From Rhodoferax aquaticus (lineage in GTDB: Bacteria > Pseudomonadota > Gammaproteobacteria > Burkholderiales > Burkholderiaceae_C): DNA of 64,000 bases. The position numbers and the translations under genes were made by a program. This document shows, one piece after another, positions 1-10,400 of the stretch. Positions within the stretch are counted from its first letter, which is position 1; the number at the start of each line of letters is the position of its first letter. Where the stretch lies: assembly GCF_006974105.1 (NCBI RefSeq), contig NZ_CP036282.1, forward strand, positions 2,294,001 through 2,358,000, written 5' to 3'. The notes beneath the pieces are model-generated. The model was not told where the DNA came from. It made no database searches and saw nothing but the letters and a program-made list of their open reading frames with translations.

Positions 1-1127
1 CCAATGGCGGCCAAGGAGCGGGCCACGGTTTTGACCAAGGTGGACTTACCTTGCCCGTTGGCACCCAAGATGCCAATGCGCTGACCAGCCAATACGGAGC
101 GGCTCACGTTGTGCACGATCACGGTGGGTGGCGTGCCTTCGGCAGACCCTTCAGGCGCAGGGTAACCAAAGCTCACGTCTGTCATAGACAGCATGGGGTT
201 GGGCAAGTTGGCGGGCTCTTTGAACTCAAACGTAAAGTCGGCTTCTGACAGCAGGGGCGCAATCTTTTCCATGCGGTCCAAGGCTTTGACACGGCTTTGC
301 GCTTGCTTGGCTTTGCTGGCCTGGGCCTTAAAGCGTGCAATGAACTTTTGCAAGTGGGCAATCTTGTCTTGTTGCTTGGCAAATGCGCTTTGCTGCAGCT
401 CCATTTGCTCCGCACGCATGTCCTCAAACTTGCTGTAGTTGCCACCGTAACGCACGAGCTTGGCGGAGTCGATATGTAGGGTCACGTTGGTCACAGAGTC
501 CAAAAACTCCCGGTCATGGCTGATCACGACCATGGTGCCTTCATACTTTTTGAGCCAGGCCTCTAGCCAAACCAAGGCGTCCAAGTCCAAATGGTTGGTG
601 GGCTCATCGAGCAGGAGTAAGTCAGATGGGCACATCAGCGCGCGCGCCAGTTGCAAGCGCATGCGCCAGCCGCCAGAGAAGCTGTTCACCGGGTTGTCTA
701 ACTCGGTGGTCCGAAACCCTAGACCCAAAATCAGCGCTTGTGCGCGGGCTGGCGCATCATGGGCTCCAGCGTCTTGGAGCGCCATGTAGGCGTTGGCCAT
801 GCGTTCATAGTCGTCCGTTGCCTCTGCGGCTTCTACTTCGAGGCGTGCAGCCAAAAGAGGCGTGTCACCGTCCACCACAAAATCGGTGGCGCTTTGGTCG
901 GTTTCTGGCATGTCTTGGGCGACCTGTCCCATGCGCCATTGGCTTGGGATAAAAAACTCGCCAGCGTCCTCATGCAAGTTGCCGTTGAGCAAGGCAAAGA
1001 GCGAAGACTTGCCAGCGCCGTTACGGCCTACCAAACCTACTTTTTCACCGGGATTGAGTGTGACGGACGCGCCGTCGAGCAGCACCTTGGCACTGCGGCG
1101 CAAGGTGACATTTTTCAGAGTAATCAT
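1..1127 (-). CDS. yheS: ABC-F family ATPase YheS-like (partial)
   Basis: The gene enters from the left edge on the minus strand, so about the first 375 residues are present and the C-terminus is missing. The translation starts [19 protein letters not shown]. It shows a first Walker A (GRNGAGKSS), a signature motif (FSGGWRMRL), Walker B followed by the ABC-F element (LLLLDEPTNHLDLDAL), the switch His (ISHDREFLD), a charged linker, and a second Walker A (GANGQGKST) near the window edge. Two ATPase domains in one chain without membrane segments mark the ABC-F family; the text closely follows E. coli YheS. ABC-F proteins act on the ribosome; a specific YheS role is not established from sequence. 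Its ATG overlaps the prmB stop by 4 nt (ATGA), so it is the last visible gene of the dap operon and probably translationally coupled. Confidence 0.9.
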   Translation of the reverse strand, partial: MITLKNVTLRRSAKVLLDGASVTLNPGEKVGLVGRNGAGKSSLFALLNGNLHEDAGEFFIPSQWRMGQVAQDMPETDQSATDFVVDGDTPLLAARLEVEAAEATDDYERMANAYMALQDAGAHDAPARAQALILGLGFRTTELDNPVNSFSGGWRMRLQLARALMCPSDLLLLDEPTNHLDLDALVWLEAWLKKYEGTMVVISHDREFLDSVTNVTLHIDSAKLVRYGGNYSKFEDMRAEQMELQQSAFAKQQDKIAHLQKFIARFKAQASKAKQAQSRVKALDRMEKIAPLLSEADFTFEFKEPANLPNPMLSMTDVSFGYPAPEGSAEGTPPTVIVHNVSRSVLAGQRIGILGANGQGKSTLVKTVARSLAAI

Positions 1128-2023
1128 TGTGTGAGCGCGTCGCGCGTTAGGAGCAAGACCTGGTCGTCGCCAGCGCTGGTTTCCAGCCAAATCACTTCCA
1201 ATTCAGGAAATGCGGCTTCAAAGTTGAGGCATTCATTGCCAATTTCCAAGACCAATACCGCACCAGGCGCCATGTGCCTAGGGGCGTCTTTCAAAAGGGT
1301 CCGGATAAAGTCCATGCCGTCGCTGCCACCCGCCATGTTCCCATCTAGCGCCATCACAGGCTCGGCTTTGTACTCAGCAGGCAAGGCCGCCATGCTTTGG
1401 GCGTTGACGTAGGGTGGGTTGCACAAAATCAGGTCAAACGGACCGTTGTCTGCAAGGCCAGGGCCACTCAAGCCATCTGACTCCAACAAACGCACACGAC
1501 CTTGCAGCGCGTGTTTGTCTACGTTGATGCGGGCGACAGCCAAGGCGTCAGTCGATAAGTCTGCGCCAGTGACCTGCACATCGGGGTACACCTGTGCCGC
1601 AATTACGGCCAAGCTACCGTTACCAGTGCACAGATCCAGCACGTGGTGGGTTGATGCACTGAGCCAGTAGTCCAATGAGCCGTCGACTAATAGCTCGGCA
1701 ATCAAAGAGCGCGGAACGATGACGCGTTCGTCTACATAGAACGGAACGCCTTGCAGCCAAGCTTCGTTGGTGAGATAGGCCGCAGGTTTACGCGTTTTAA
1801 TGCGCGCTTCCAAAAGTGTAGCAACCTGCGCAATGTCTGCGGGCGCAAGTGGCATATTTTCCTTGGAATCGTCGCCGTCTAAAGGCGTATCAAGCGGCAG
1901 GCCCAAGCGCCACAAGACCAGCCAACAGGCTTCATCCAGTGCATTGGAGGTGCCGTGCCCGAAGGACACGCCAGCCGTGAGCAATTGCTGCTCAGCCTGT
2001 TGGATTTGTTCAATCAGCGTCAT
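1124..2023 (-). CDS. prmB: ribosomal protein L3 N5-glutamine methyltransferase PrmB
   Basis: 299 residues, a class I SAM-dependent methyltransferase. The SAM-binding loop ([12 protein letters not shown]) lies near residue 130. The N5-glutamine methyltransferase motif NPPY ([11 protein letters not shown]) is near residue 205 and is the diagnostic catalytic element of the HemK/PrmA-type enzymes. An N-terminal helical substrate-binding domain precedes it. PrmB modifies a glutamine of 50S protein L3. PrmC (release factor methylation) is the alternative, but the N-terminal text and the length near 300 fit PrmB better. Start and stop overlap the neighbours by 4 nt on each side (dapE upstream, yheS downstream), so it belongs to the dap transcript. 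Confidence 0.88.
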   Translation of the reverse strand: MTLIEQIQQAEQQLLTAGVSFGHGTSNALDEACWLVLWRLGLPLDTPLDGDDSKENMPLAPADIAQVATLLEARIKTRKPAAYLTNEAWLQGVPFYVDERVIVPRSLIAELLVDGSLDYWLSASTHHVLDLCTGNGSLAVIAAQVYPDVQVTGADLSTDALAVARINVDKHALQGRVRLLESDGLSGPGLADNGPFDLILCNPPYVNAQSMAALPAEYKAEPVMALDGNMAGGSDGMDFIRTLLKDAPRHMAPGAVLVLEIGNECLNFEAAFPELEVIWLETSAGDDQVLLLTRDALTQ

Positions 2024-3231
2024 GCGCGTGCAGCCTGTTCGAGCGCGTTGATGTTTTCAAGAAGGCGGCGGTAGATGTTTTTCAAGGGTTCTATATCGGC
2101 GACGGCAATGTGCTCGTCGATTTGGTGGATGGTGGCGTTGGGGGGGCCAAGTTCAATGACCTGCGGGCAGATTTGCGCAATGAAGCGTGCATCACTGGTA
2201 CCCCCAGTGGTGGAAAGCTGGGTGTTTAGCCCTGTTTCTGCCAAGATGGCGGCTTGCACCGCGCCAACCAAGGGGCCCGGTGTGGTCAGAAAGGGCAAGC
2301 CGCCCAATGTCCAGGCAATGTCATAGGCCAAGCCATGCTTGTCCAAGATGGCGGTGACGCCTTGCTTCAAGCCCTCAGGGTTGGATTCTGTGGAGAACCT
2401 GAAGTTGAAGTCCACCACCATGTGGCCAGGAATCACGTTGGTGGCACCCGTGCCGCTATGGATGTTGCTGATTTGCCAGCTGGTAGGGGGGAAGAAGGCG
2501 TTGCCTTGGTCCCACTCAATCGCCACCAAATCGGCCAAGGCCGGTGCTGCCAGGTGGATGGGGTTTTTGGCCAACTGGGGGTAGGCAATGTGGCCTTGCA
2601 AGCCTTTGACCGTGAGCTTGCCGCTGAGGCTGCCGCGCCGGCCGTTCTTGATCATGTCGCCCGTGCGCGTCACGGATGTGGGTTCGCCCACCACACAGTA
2701 GTCAATGGTCTCACCACGTGCGCGTAGCGCTTGGCACACGACCACCGTGCCATCGGTCGCAGGGCCTTCTTCGTCACTGGTCAACAACAGGGCGATGTTG
2801 AACTGTGGCTCGGGCGAGACGGCCAAAAACTCTTCAATAGCGACGACAAACGCAGCAAGCGATGCCTTCATGTCGCTGGCGCCACGGCCATAGAGTTTTC
2901 CGTCGCGGTGTGTGGGGACAAAGGGATCGCTAGCCCAAGCCTCTAAGGGGCCCGTGGGCACCACGTCGGTGTGGCCGGCAAACACAAAGGTTTTGGCTTG
3001 TGCCGCGATTGCTATTGAATTGGTAGCTGTATGCGCAATATCTACGTGCGGTATAGCCCGTTTTGCCCATAAATTAGTGACAGAAGCGTGTGCGGGGCCG
3101 CTAGTGATCGTTTCACAGACAAACCCTAAAGGCGCCAGGCGCTGGGCAATGAGATCCTGACAACCCGCGTCGTCGGGGGTCGTGGATGGGTGCGCAATCA
3201 GTTGTTCTGTGAGGCGTAAGGTGTGCTGCAT
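2020..3231 (-). CDS. dapE: succinyl-diaminopimelate desuccinylase DapE
   Basis: 403 residues, M20 metallopeptidase. It hydrolyses N-succinyl-L,L-diaminopimelate to L,L-DAP and succinate in the succinylase lysine/peptidoglycan pathway. The metal site is visible: FAGHTDVVP (His ligand), GRGASDMK (bridging Asp), TSDEEGPA (catalytic Glu and metal Glu), and [14 protein letters not shown] (C-terminal His). The ATG shares its A with the upstream TGA (TGATG), which fixes the start; longer upstream reading lies inside the preceding gene. Compared with E. coli DapE (375 residues), the stretch between NLWAKR and FAGHTDVV is about 17 residues longer. That extra segment (about residues 59-75) is encoded by a copy of a dispersed repeat bounded by GCTAT and ATAGC. 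The rest of the enzyme is intact, so it is probably functional. Confidence 0.95.
   Translation of the reverse strand: MQHTLRLTEQLIAHPSTTPDDAGCQDLIAQRLAPLGFVCETITSGPAHASVTNLWAKRAIPHVDIAHTATNSIAIAAQAKTFVFAGHTDVVPTGPLEAWASDPFVPTHRDGKLYGRGASDMKASLAAFVVAIEEFLAVSPEPQFNIALLLTSDEEGPATDGTVVVCQALRARGETIDYCVVGEPTSVTRTGDMIKNGRRGSLSGKLTVKGLQGHIAYPQLAKNPIHLAAPALADLVAIEWDQGNAFFPPTSWQISNIHSGTGATNVIPGHMVVDFNFRFSTESNPEGLKQGVTAILDKHGLAYDIAWTLGGLPFLTTPGPLVGAVQAAILAETGLNTQLSTTGGTSDARFIAQICPQVIELGPPNATIHQIDEHIAVADIEPLKNIYRRLLENINALEQAARA
3011..3057 (-). repeat. dispersed repeat copy inside dapE
   Basis: A 47-bp segment bounded by inverted ends (GCTAT...ATAGC on either strand). It aligns by eye with other copies in the window, sharing GTAGCTGT, TRCGCAATA, TACG-GCG, a GCC block and TTTTGC. 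The closest match is the copy in hutD; others follow hutF, precede the dpp terminator and lie upstream of 55687. Here it is read in frame and produces an insertion in DapE. Confidence 0.6.
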
Positions 3232-4391
3232 CAATGGGTAACGTCTAACGTAATTTCTGTGAAGGAGGCGCCTTCTTCCTCCTCGGGGGCGGCGGCCACT
3301 TGGCTGGACTTGGTGAAGTCGTTCTGCAAACGCCACATCAGGTTCGTGGGCGAGTCAGCATGTGCCAAGCCTTCTTTGCGGTCTACGGTGCCCTCAGATA
3401 TGAGGCGCGCGATGTCGTATTCAAATGACTGGGAGCCTTCCGCCATCGATTTTTCGATGGCTTCCTTGACGCCAAAAAAGTCACCTTTTTCAATCAATTC
3501 TGCAATGAGCTGGGTATTTAACAGGATTTCGGCAGCTGGGATGCGTGAACCACTGGTGGTGCGCAACAGACGCTGCGACACAACGGCTTTCAACGCGGCT
3601 GCCAAATCACCCAGCATGGTTGGCCGCACTTCGACCGGGAAAAAGCTCAAAATCCGGTTGAGCGCTTGGTAGCTGTTGTTGGCGTGGAGGGTGGCCAAAC
3701 ACAAATGCCCCGACTGTGCATAGGCAAGCGCCGAAGACATAGTGTCCCGGTCACGAATCTCCCCGATCATGATGACGTCAGGGGCTTGCCGCAGTGCATT
3801 TTTTAGCGCAATCTGAAGGGTTTCCGTATCGGTGCCAACTTCACGCTGGTTGATGATGGATTTCTTGTTTCTGAACAAAAATTCCACCGGATCTTCAATA
3901 GTGAGAATGTGGCCTGACACCGTCTCATTGCGGTGGTCAATCATGGAGGCCAAGGTGGTGCTCTTGCCAGCTCCGGTTGCGCCCACCATCAGAATAAGCC
4001 CACGCTTTTCCATGATGAGGTCACCCAAAATGCTGGGGAGCGACAATCCTTGCAGTGACGGCACATCCACAGAGATGTAGCGAATCACCGCAGCGATGCT
4101 GCCACGCTGGCGCATGGCACTCACACGAAACCGGCCCACACCCGCCAAGCCTATGCCCATGTTGAGCTCGCCTTCGCGCTCTAGTTGCTCAATACGCTCG
4201 GGAGGGAGTATCTCAGCCAGCAAGTTCCTTGGCGCGTCGGCCGGGAGCGACTGGTTGTTGATAGGCACACACTGTCCATTGATTTTGATGAGTGCGGCGG
4301 CGTGTGCTGACAAATAGACGTCAGAGGCGCGCTTTTCACTCATCAAGCGCAAGATCCGCTCCATCGTTCCAGATACAGTGGGTGTGGCCAT
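3231..4391 (-). CDS. PilT/PilU-family type IV pilus retraction ATPase (PilU-like)
   Basis: 386 residues, a secretion/twitching ATPase. An N-terminal PAS-like region ([13 protein letters not shown]) precedes the RecA-like core. The core has Walker A ([10 protein letters not shown], near residue 140), the Asp box (TIEDPVEF), Walker B ([13 protein letters not shown]) and the His box ([11 protein letters not shown]). PilT-family proteins hydrolyse ATP at the base of the pilus to retract it. The length (about 380) and the acidic, non-catalytic C-terminal tail resemble PilU more than the shorter PilT (about 345); I cannot settle this without a tree. It sits between dapD (36 nt) and dapE (1-nt overlap), so it is co-transcribed with lysine biosynthesis genes and away from other pil genes. 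It has no obvious role in that pathway. Confidence 0.85.
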   Translation of the reverse strand: MATPTVSGTMERILRLMSEKRASDVYLSAHAAALIKINGQCVPINNQSLPADAPRNLLAEILPPERIEQLEREGELNMGIGLAGVGRFRVSAMRQRGSIAAVIRYISVDVPSLQGLSLPSILGDLIMEKRGLILMVGATGAGKSTTLASMIDHRNETVSGHILTIEDPVEFLFRNKKSIINQREVGTDTETLQIALKNALRQAPDVIMIGEIRDRDTMSSALAYAQSGHLCLATLHANNSYQALNRILSFFPVEVRPTMLGDLAAALKAVVSQRLLRTTSGSRIPAAEILLNTQLIAELIEKGDFFGVKEAIEKSMAEGSQSFEYDIARLISEGTVDRKEGLAHADSPTNLMWRLQNDFTKSSQVAAAPEEEEGASFTEITLDVTH

Positions 4392-4427
4392 GGTTCGGTG
4401 TGGGCTTTTATGTAGCGAAGTTGCGCC

Positions 4428-5252
4428 TTAGTCGCGCAGCAAATCGTTCAAGCTGGTGGTCGAACGGGTCTTGGCGTCCACCTTTTTGACGATGATGGCG
4501 GCGTACATGCTGTACTTGCCGTCGCCCTTGGGCAGGCTGCCACTGACCACCACGGAGCCAGCGGGAATGCGGCCGTAGCTCACCGTGTCGGTTGAACGGT
4601 CATAAATTGGGGTGCTTTGGCCAATGTAGACGCCCATAGAAATCACCGAGTTTTCTTCGACGATCACGCCCTCGACCACTTCAGAGCGTGCGCCCACAAA
4701 GCAGTTGTCTTCGATGATGGTAGGGCCCGCTTGCATAGGCTCCAACACGCCGCCAATGCCCACACCGCCAGACAAGTGCACGTGCTTGCCAATCTGCGCG
4801 CACGAGCCCACGGTGGCCCAGGTGTCGACCATGGTGCCTTCGTCCACATAGGAGCCGATGTTGCAGTAAGAAGGCATCAAGATCACGCCCTTGCCTTGGA
4901 AGCTACCACGGCGAGCAACCGCAGGTGGCACCACGCGCACACCCGTGGCTTTGAGCGCCTCAGCGCTCATACCCGCAAACTTGGTGGGCACTTTGTCGTA
5001 AAAGCCGAGGTCGCCGGACTGAATTACTTCGTTGTCTTTCAATCGGAAGCTCAACAGCACCGCTTTTTTGATCCATTGGTGGGTGGTCCATTGGCCCACG
5101 CCTTCACGGGTGGCCACACGCAGGCGACCTGCATCGAGTTCATTGAGTACGTGCTCTACGGCATCGCGCACTTCAGCTGAGCTGGACGCGACGGAGATGT
5201 TGGCGCGGTCTTCCCACGCGGCTTCGATAACGGATTGCAGTTGTTGGCTCAT
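4428..5252 (-). CDS. dapD: tetrahydrodipicolinate N-succinyltransferase DapD
   Basis: 274 residues, the usual length. It transfers succinyl from succinyl-CoA to 2,3,4,5-tetrahydrodipicolinate, the step before DapC. The C-terminal half is a left-handed beta-helix of hexapeptide repeats (for example [20 protein letters not shown], then [12 protein letters not shown] and [15 protein letters not shown]). The N-terminal helical domain contains the RLKDNEVI segment typical of DapD. The gene lies 15 nt after dapC on the same strand and is the second gene of the operon. Confidence is high because the hexapeptide text and the neighbours agree. Confidence 0.97.
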   Translation of the reverse strand: MSQQLQSVIEAAWEDRANISVASSSAEVRDAVEHVLNELDAGRLRVATREGVGQWTTHQWIKKAVLLSFRLKDNEVIQSGDLGFYDKVPTKFAGMSAEALKATGVRVVPPAVARRGSFQGKGVILMPSYCNIGSYVDEGTMVDTWATVGSCAQIGKHVHLSGGVGIGGVLEPMQAGPTIIEDNCFVGARSEVVEGVIVEENSVISMGVYIGQSTPIYDRSTDTVSYGRIPAGSVVVSGSLPKGDGKYSMYAAIIVKKVDAKTRSTTSLNDLLRD

Positions 5253-5267
5253 GAGATGCTGGCTTCT

Positions 5268-6488
5268 TCAGGTTTTACGGGATTGGACAAACTGGACGAT
5301 GCGTTGGGCGGCTTCCACACATTCTGCGGTTTCTGCCACCAAGGCCATGCGAATTCGGTGTGCGCCGGGATTGTGGCCTTGCGCTTCTCTGGCGAGGTAG
5401 CTTCCGGGCAACACAGTGACATTGTAATTAGCGTACAGGTCACGCGCGAATTCAACCTCGCTGCCTTTTACTTTGGCCCACAAGTAAAAGCCGGCATCTG
5501 GCAAAGCCACATCCATGACTTGGGCCAACATCGGGGTGACTCTGGCAAATTTATCGCGGTATTGGGCCCGGTTGTCAACGACATGGGCTTCATCCGCCCA
5601 CGCAGCGGCGCTGGCAGCCTGAATCACTGGGCTCATCGCGCTACCGTGGTAAGTGCGATACAGCAAAAACTGTTTGATCAAGGCCGCGTCTCCGGCGCAA
5701 AAACCGCTGCGCATGCCGGGAACATTGCTGCGCTTGGACAGGCTGGTGAAAGAGATGAGGTTTTTGAAGTCTGCGCGCCCCAACTTGGCCGCCGCCTCTA
5801 GACCACCCAAAGGAGGCTCGTCACGGAAGTAAATCTCGCTATAGCACTCATCGGAAGCGATCACGAATCCGTATTGGTCACTTAAGTCGAACAGCTTCTT
5901 CCATTCTTCAAGTGGCATCACTGCACCCGCAGGATTGCCAGGCGAGCAAACAAAGAGCAATTGGGTGTTTTGCCAAACCGCGGCTGGCACACTGTCCCAG
6001 TCTTGTGCAAAGTTTCGACCGGGGTCAGAGGGCACGAAGTAAGGCTTGGCACCGGAGAGCAGTGCTGCACCTTCGTAAATTTGGTAGAAAGGATTGGGGC
6101 AAACGATCCAAGGGGCCTCCAAGCCTTGGCTGCCCGGCGCAGCATTGACAATGGTTTGGGCAAAGGCAAACAAGGCCTCACGCGATCCATTGATAGGCAA
6201 GACCTGTGTTGCCACATCCACTTCTAGGCCGTAGCGGCGCTTGAGCCATTGCGCAATGGCGGTTCTGAGGCTGAGGTCTCCACCCGTGGCTGGGTAAACT
6301 GACAAGGCACCTTGCGGACCCATGATGGCATCGCAGTAGGCCTGTTTTACCAACAGTGGTGCTGCGTGGCGCGGCTCACCAATACCCAAGCTAATGGGCG
6401 CATACGCTGGATTGGGGGTGACGGACGCAAACAACTGGCGCAGGCGTTCAAACGGATAAGCCTGCAAAAGAGCTAAATTCGGGTTCAT
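5268..6488 (-). CDS. dapC: succinyldiaminopimelate transaminase DapC
   Basis: 406 residues, fold-type I aminotransferase that converts N-succinyl-2-amino-6-ketopimelate to N-succinyl-L,L-DAP with glutamate. Visible motifs are the PLP-binding NGSREALF region, PGNPAG, the Asp/Tyr pair (SDECYSEIYF) and the Schiff-base Lys in SFTSLSKRSNVPGMRSGF. I chose the start MNPNLALLQ because an AAGGA lies 11 nt upstream; the alternative ATG 9 nt earlier (6497) leaves only 2 nt to the same Shine-Dalgarno. It is the first gene of the leftward dap operon, diverging from the Hpt gene with an intergenic gap of about 85 nt. Confidence 0.93.
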   Translation of the reverse strand: MNPNLALLQAYPFERLRQLFASVTPNPAYAPISLGIGEPRHAAPLLVKQAYCDAIMGPQGALSVYPATGGDLSLRTAIAQWLKRRYGLEVDVATQVLPINGSREALFAFAQTIVNAAPGSQGLEAPWIVCPNPFYQIYEGAALLSGAKPYFVPSDPGRNFAQDWDSVPAAVWQNTQLLFVCSPGNPAGAVMPLEEWKKLFDLSDQYGFVIASDECYSEIYFRDEPPLGGLEAAAKLGRADFKNLISFTSLSKRSNVPGMRSGFCAGDAALIKQFLLYRTYHGSAMSPVIQAASAAAWADEAHVVDNRAQYRDKFARVTPMLAQVMDVALPDAGFYLWAKVKGSEVEFARDLYANYNVTVLPGSYLAREAQGHNPGAHRIRMALVAETAECVEAAQRIVQFVQSRKT

Positions 6489-6572
6489 AGATGGCATTAT
6501 CCTTGAGTGGGGGGTAAACTAATTCCGCAAACGATTGAACATCGCCCCGCACCCAATCTATAGGAGCATTCA

Positions 6573-6935
6573 ATGTCGACAACTTCCCAGAATGGGCAAG
6601 GTTTTACTTTTCTGGATGTAGAGCGCGCGTTGGACCAAGTCGGTGATGTTGCCGCCTTGCATGAGATGCTCGACATGCTGCAAGACTCCTTGGAGCGCGA
6701 TGTTCCCAAAATTGCTGCGCTTTTGGCTGAAGGCAATGTGAAGTCAGCCAATCGCTTGCTGCACGCCCTGAAGGGCTTTATCCCCATTTTTTGTATAGAC
6801 GCTTTGTGTGACCACGTGACGCGCGTTGAAACCTTCAGCAAGACCGCCAGCGCCGAAGATGTCACGCCTTTGTACGCGGTTTTGCGCAACGATCTAGAGA
6901 AGCTGCAGTCCGATATTGACCACTACATGGGGTAA
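6573..6935 (+). CDS. histidine phosphotransfer (Hpt) domain protein
   Basis: 120 residues, a single Hpt domain. The phospho-accepting His64 lies in LLHALKGF, the H-x-L-K-G box of Hpt proteins. The surrounding segment is predicted helical, as expected for a four-helix bundle; there are no transmembrane segments and no kinase domain. Such proteins shuttle phosphate between a hybrid kinase and a receiver. The next gene, 7 nt downstream, is a stand-alone receiver, so the two probably form a phosphorelay pair. The partner kinase is not in the window. Output is unknown. Confidence 0.85.
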   Translation: MSTTSQNGQGFTFLDVERALDQVGDVAALHEMLDMLQDSLERDVPKIAALLAEGNVKSANRLLHALKGFIPIFCIDALCDHVTRVETFSKTASAEDVTPLYAVLRNDLEKLQSDIDHYMG

Positions 6936-6942
6936 TAAAGCA

Positions 6943-7329
6943 ATGGATATCAAGTCTGCACGCATAGTGGTAGTGGATGATGAAAGCATCATGCGCACCT
7001 TTATTTTGAATAGCCTTCGCCGCTTGGGCATTCTTGATCTGTATGCCTTTGAGGATGGCGCTGAGGCCTTGCGCGAAGTTATCAAGCTCAAACCCGATCT
7101 AGTTTTGACCGATGTGCACATGCAACCTGTCGGAGGCATTGAATTTGTCCGTCAGCTCAGAGGCTTGCCTAACAATCAGCTGAGCAATACCAAGGTGATA
7201 TTTTTAAGCGCCGATTCCAGCGTTGCCACCGTAGGTGAAGCCCTGCCATTGGGCGTATCTGGCTATTTGGTGAAGCCACCTATGCTGAACTCGCTCGCCG
7301 CAAAGATAGAACAGGCGCTGCGAACTTAG
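6943..7329 (+). CDS. stand-alone response regulator (CheY-like receiver)
   Basis: 128 residues, a receiver domain only, with no DNA-binding or enzymatic output domain. Visible conserved residues are the acidic pair in VVDDES (residues 12-13), phospho-acceptor Asp57 in LVLTDVHM, Ser89 in VIFLSADS and Lys111 in YLVKPP. The start MDIKSARI is the first Met that leaves the beta1 strand intact, and it follows the hpt stop by 7 nt; an in-frame upstream start would overlap that gene. Partner and output are not evident from the sequence. The domain assignment is firm. Confidence 0.88.
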   Translation: MDIKSARIVVVDDESIMRTFILNSLRRLGILDLYAFEDGAEALREVIKLKPDLVLTDVHMQPVGGIEFVRQLRGLPNNQLSNTKVIFLSADSSVATVGEALPLGVSGYLVKPPMLNSLAAKIEQALRT

Positions 7330-7464
7330 TCACGCACTCTAAGTGCAGCGGTCTCCAGAGCCAGAGAAGCGAGGCTAGCACGGTATCATTGGTAGACCAA
7401 GCCCGCGTGTTTGCGCGGTCCATTACCCATTGAATCATCTGCTTAGTTCTAGCGTTTAACGTCT

Positions 7465-10400
7465 GTGCGCCTCAATTCCATTAAGTTATCTGGCTTCAAG
7501 TCATTCGCGGAGCCCACCAACTTTCTATTGCCTGGGCAACTGATTGGTGTGGTGGGGCCCAACGGATGCGGAAAGTCCAACATCATGGATGCCGTGCGTT
7601 GGGTCTTGGGGGAGAGTCGCGCCAGCGAGCTCCGTGGCGAGTCCATGCAAGACGTGATCTTCAATGGGTCCACCACGCGAAAGGCTGCAAGCCGCTCCAG
7701 CGTAGAACTCGTCTTTGACAATGCCGACCATCGCGCGGGTGGCCAGTGGAACCAGTTTGGTGAAATTGCGGTACGCCGGGTGTTGACCCGAGACGGGACC
7801 TCCAGCTATTTTTTAAACAACCAACCTGTACGTCGGCGCGATGTGCAGGACGTGTTTTTGGGCACGGGTTTGGGGCCGAGGGCCTACGCCATCATTGGCC
7901 AAGGCACGATCAGCCGCATTATTGAATCCAAGCCGGAAGAGCTGCGCTTGTTCTTGGAGGAGGCCGCAGGTGTCTCTAAATACAAAGAACGACGGCGCGA
8001 AACAGAGAACCGGCTGCACGACACCCGCGAGAACTTGACCCGCGTGGAAGACATCCTGCGCGAGCTCAATGCCAATCTGGAAAAACTTGAGAAGCAGGCT
8101 GAAGTAGCCCAAAAGTACAACACTTTGCAAGCCAGCGTTACGCTTAAGCAGCATCAGCTATGGTTCTTGAAGCGCGCAGAGGCCTTGGCCGATCAGTCCA
8201 AGGTGCAGGCTGATGCCCAAAGTGCTGTCATTGCTCTGGAAAGTCGCACCGCAGACCTTCGCAGCATCGAGGCGGACCTAGAGGCTGTGCGTCAAGCGCA
8301 CTACAGCGCGGGTGACCAAGTCAATCAAGCGCAAGGTCTGCTGTACGAGGCCAGCACCGATGTGGGCCGCTTAGAGGCAGAGATTCGGTTCGTGGTGGAA
8401 GGGCGTCAGCGCGTGGAGCAGCGCATGCACACGCTAGCGGAACAAATTGGCCAATGGGCCGCGCGCAAAGAAGATGCTGCCGCTGAGCTAGAGCGGCTGG
8501 CTGAATTGGCCATGGTGGGTGAAGAGCAAACCGAGTTGTTGGCGGCGCAAGTGGAAGAGCAGGCCCAATTGGTACCTGACTTAGAAGACGCATTGACGCT
8601 AGCGCAGCGCACCGCGAATGAACAGCGCGGTAGCGTGACCCAAGTCCAGCAGCAAATACAGGTTCTGGCTGCGGAACAACGCAGTATTGAGGAGCAGTCT
8701 CGGCAGTTCAGCACGCGGCGCGAGCGCCTCGGCGTGGACCGCAACGCCTTATCGGCCCCTGATGAGGCGCGCCTGCGCACTCTGCAAGAGCAGCTGGAAG
8801 AAGCGCAAGAGGCCAGCGAGGTGGCGCATGCGCGCTTGCAAGATTTGCAAGACGCGGTGCCACAATTGGACGAAGCCAGGAGCGCCCAGCAGCAGCTGGT
8901 TAACGCAGAGTCCTCCCGCAAGGCGGATTTGTCGGCCCGTATGGAGGCGCTAAAGACCTTGCAAGACAAGGTGAAGACAGATGGCAAGTTACAGCCATGG
9001 TTGGCTAAGCACGGCTTAGATGGCTTGCAGGGCCTGTGGAGTCGTATCCACATTGAGCCAGGCTGGGAAAATGCGCTAGAAGGCGCGTTGCGGGAGCGCT
9101 TGGGCGCCCTAGAGGTGTCGCGCCTAGAAATGGTCAAAGGCTTCGCCCATAACGCCCCGCCCGCCAAGCTGTCATTCTTTAGCCCACCTTTGGCTAGCGC
9201 GCCTGACACCGCGGCCGCCTTTCCTCGCTTGTCTGACCTGTTACGGGTGAATGACGCGGGTTTGCGCGGCGTATTGGTGGACTGGTTGCAGGGGTGTTTC
9301 ACCGCCGCTAGTTTCGAGGATGCGCTGGCACAGCGAGACCAGCTGCATGCGGGCAGCAGTTTGTTCGTCAAGTCTGGCCACGTGGTGACTCGCCACAGTG
9401 TGAGCTTTTATGCCCAAGATTCTGAGCAAGCTGGTTTGTTGGCCCGTGCGCAAGAGATCGAAAACTTAGAGAAAGAGCTGCGCGCCCAAACACTCATTGC
9501 CGACGAAGCGCGGCTCGCCTTAGCGCGGTGTGAGTCTGCCTATGCGGAGAGCGCACAGCGCTTGGTTCTGGTGCGCCGCGAGGCCGCTGAGGCGCAAACC
9601 CGCAGCCACAGCTTGCAAGTGGAGACCCTTCGCTTGACGCAACTGGCGGAGCAAACCCGCGCCCGCAGTGCCCAGCTGGAATCTGACATGGCCGAGGTTG
9701 AGGCGCAGCTGGACGAACTGCAAGAACGTCGCGTAACGGCAGAAGGGCGGTTTGAAGAGCTTGACATGCAGTTGGCCGACAGCCAAGAGCGTCACGCCCA
9801 GTTGGAAGAGCGCGTGATCGATGCCCAGCGCGTGCTGGGCCAATGCAGAGAGCAACAGCGTAGTTTGGAACGCCAGGCGCAAGAAGCTACTTTTGCCCAG
9901 CGCAGCTTGCAAGCCCGCAACGCCGAGTTGTCGCGCGCGATTGAAACGGCAGACCAGCAGACCAGCTCCATCTTGGCGGAGCAACAGCGCGCCAAAGACG
10001 AAATGACGCGTTTGACGGATGCCGCTGCCCAAGCAGGACTGCAGAATGCTCTGGCGCTCAAGCTAGAGCGAGAGAAGGCCTTGGGCGCAAGGCGCAGCGA
10101 ATACGACGACCTGACGGCCAAGCTGCGTTCCAGTGACGAGCGGCGTATGCAGTTGGAACGTGAGCTCGACCCATTGCGCCAGCGCATCACCGAGTTCCAG
10201 CTCAAAGAGCAGGCGGCGCGTCTGGGTTTTGAGCAGTTTGAGTCTCAATTGGTGGATGCCCAAGCTGACATGGCGGCTCTGGAAAAGAGCATTCAAGACG
10301 GCAATGTGCGATTGTTGGGCCTGCAAAGTGAGATTGACCGCATTCATCGTGACATTGCCGCCCTGGGTGCGGTGAATCTCGCGGCGCTCGATGAGCTCAC

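Noticed and set aside
7330..7464. Possible small RNA or tRNA in the gap before smc
   Set aside because: No cloverleaf, terminator or conserved motif could be seen.
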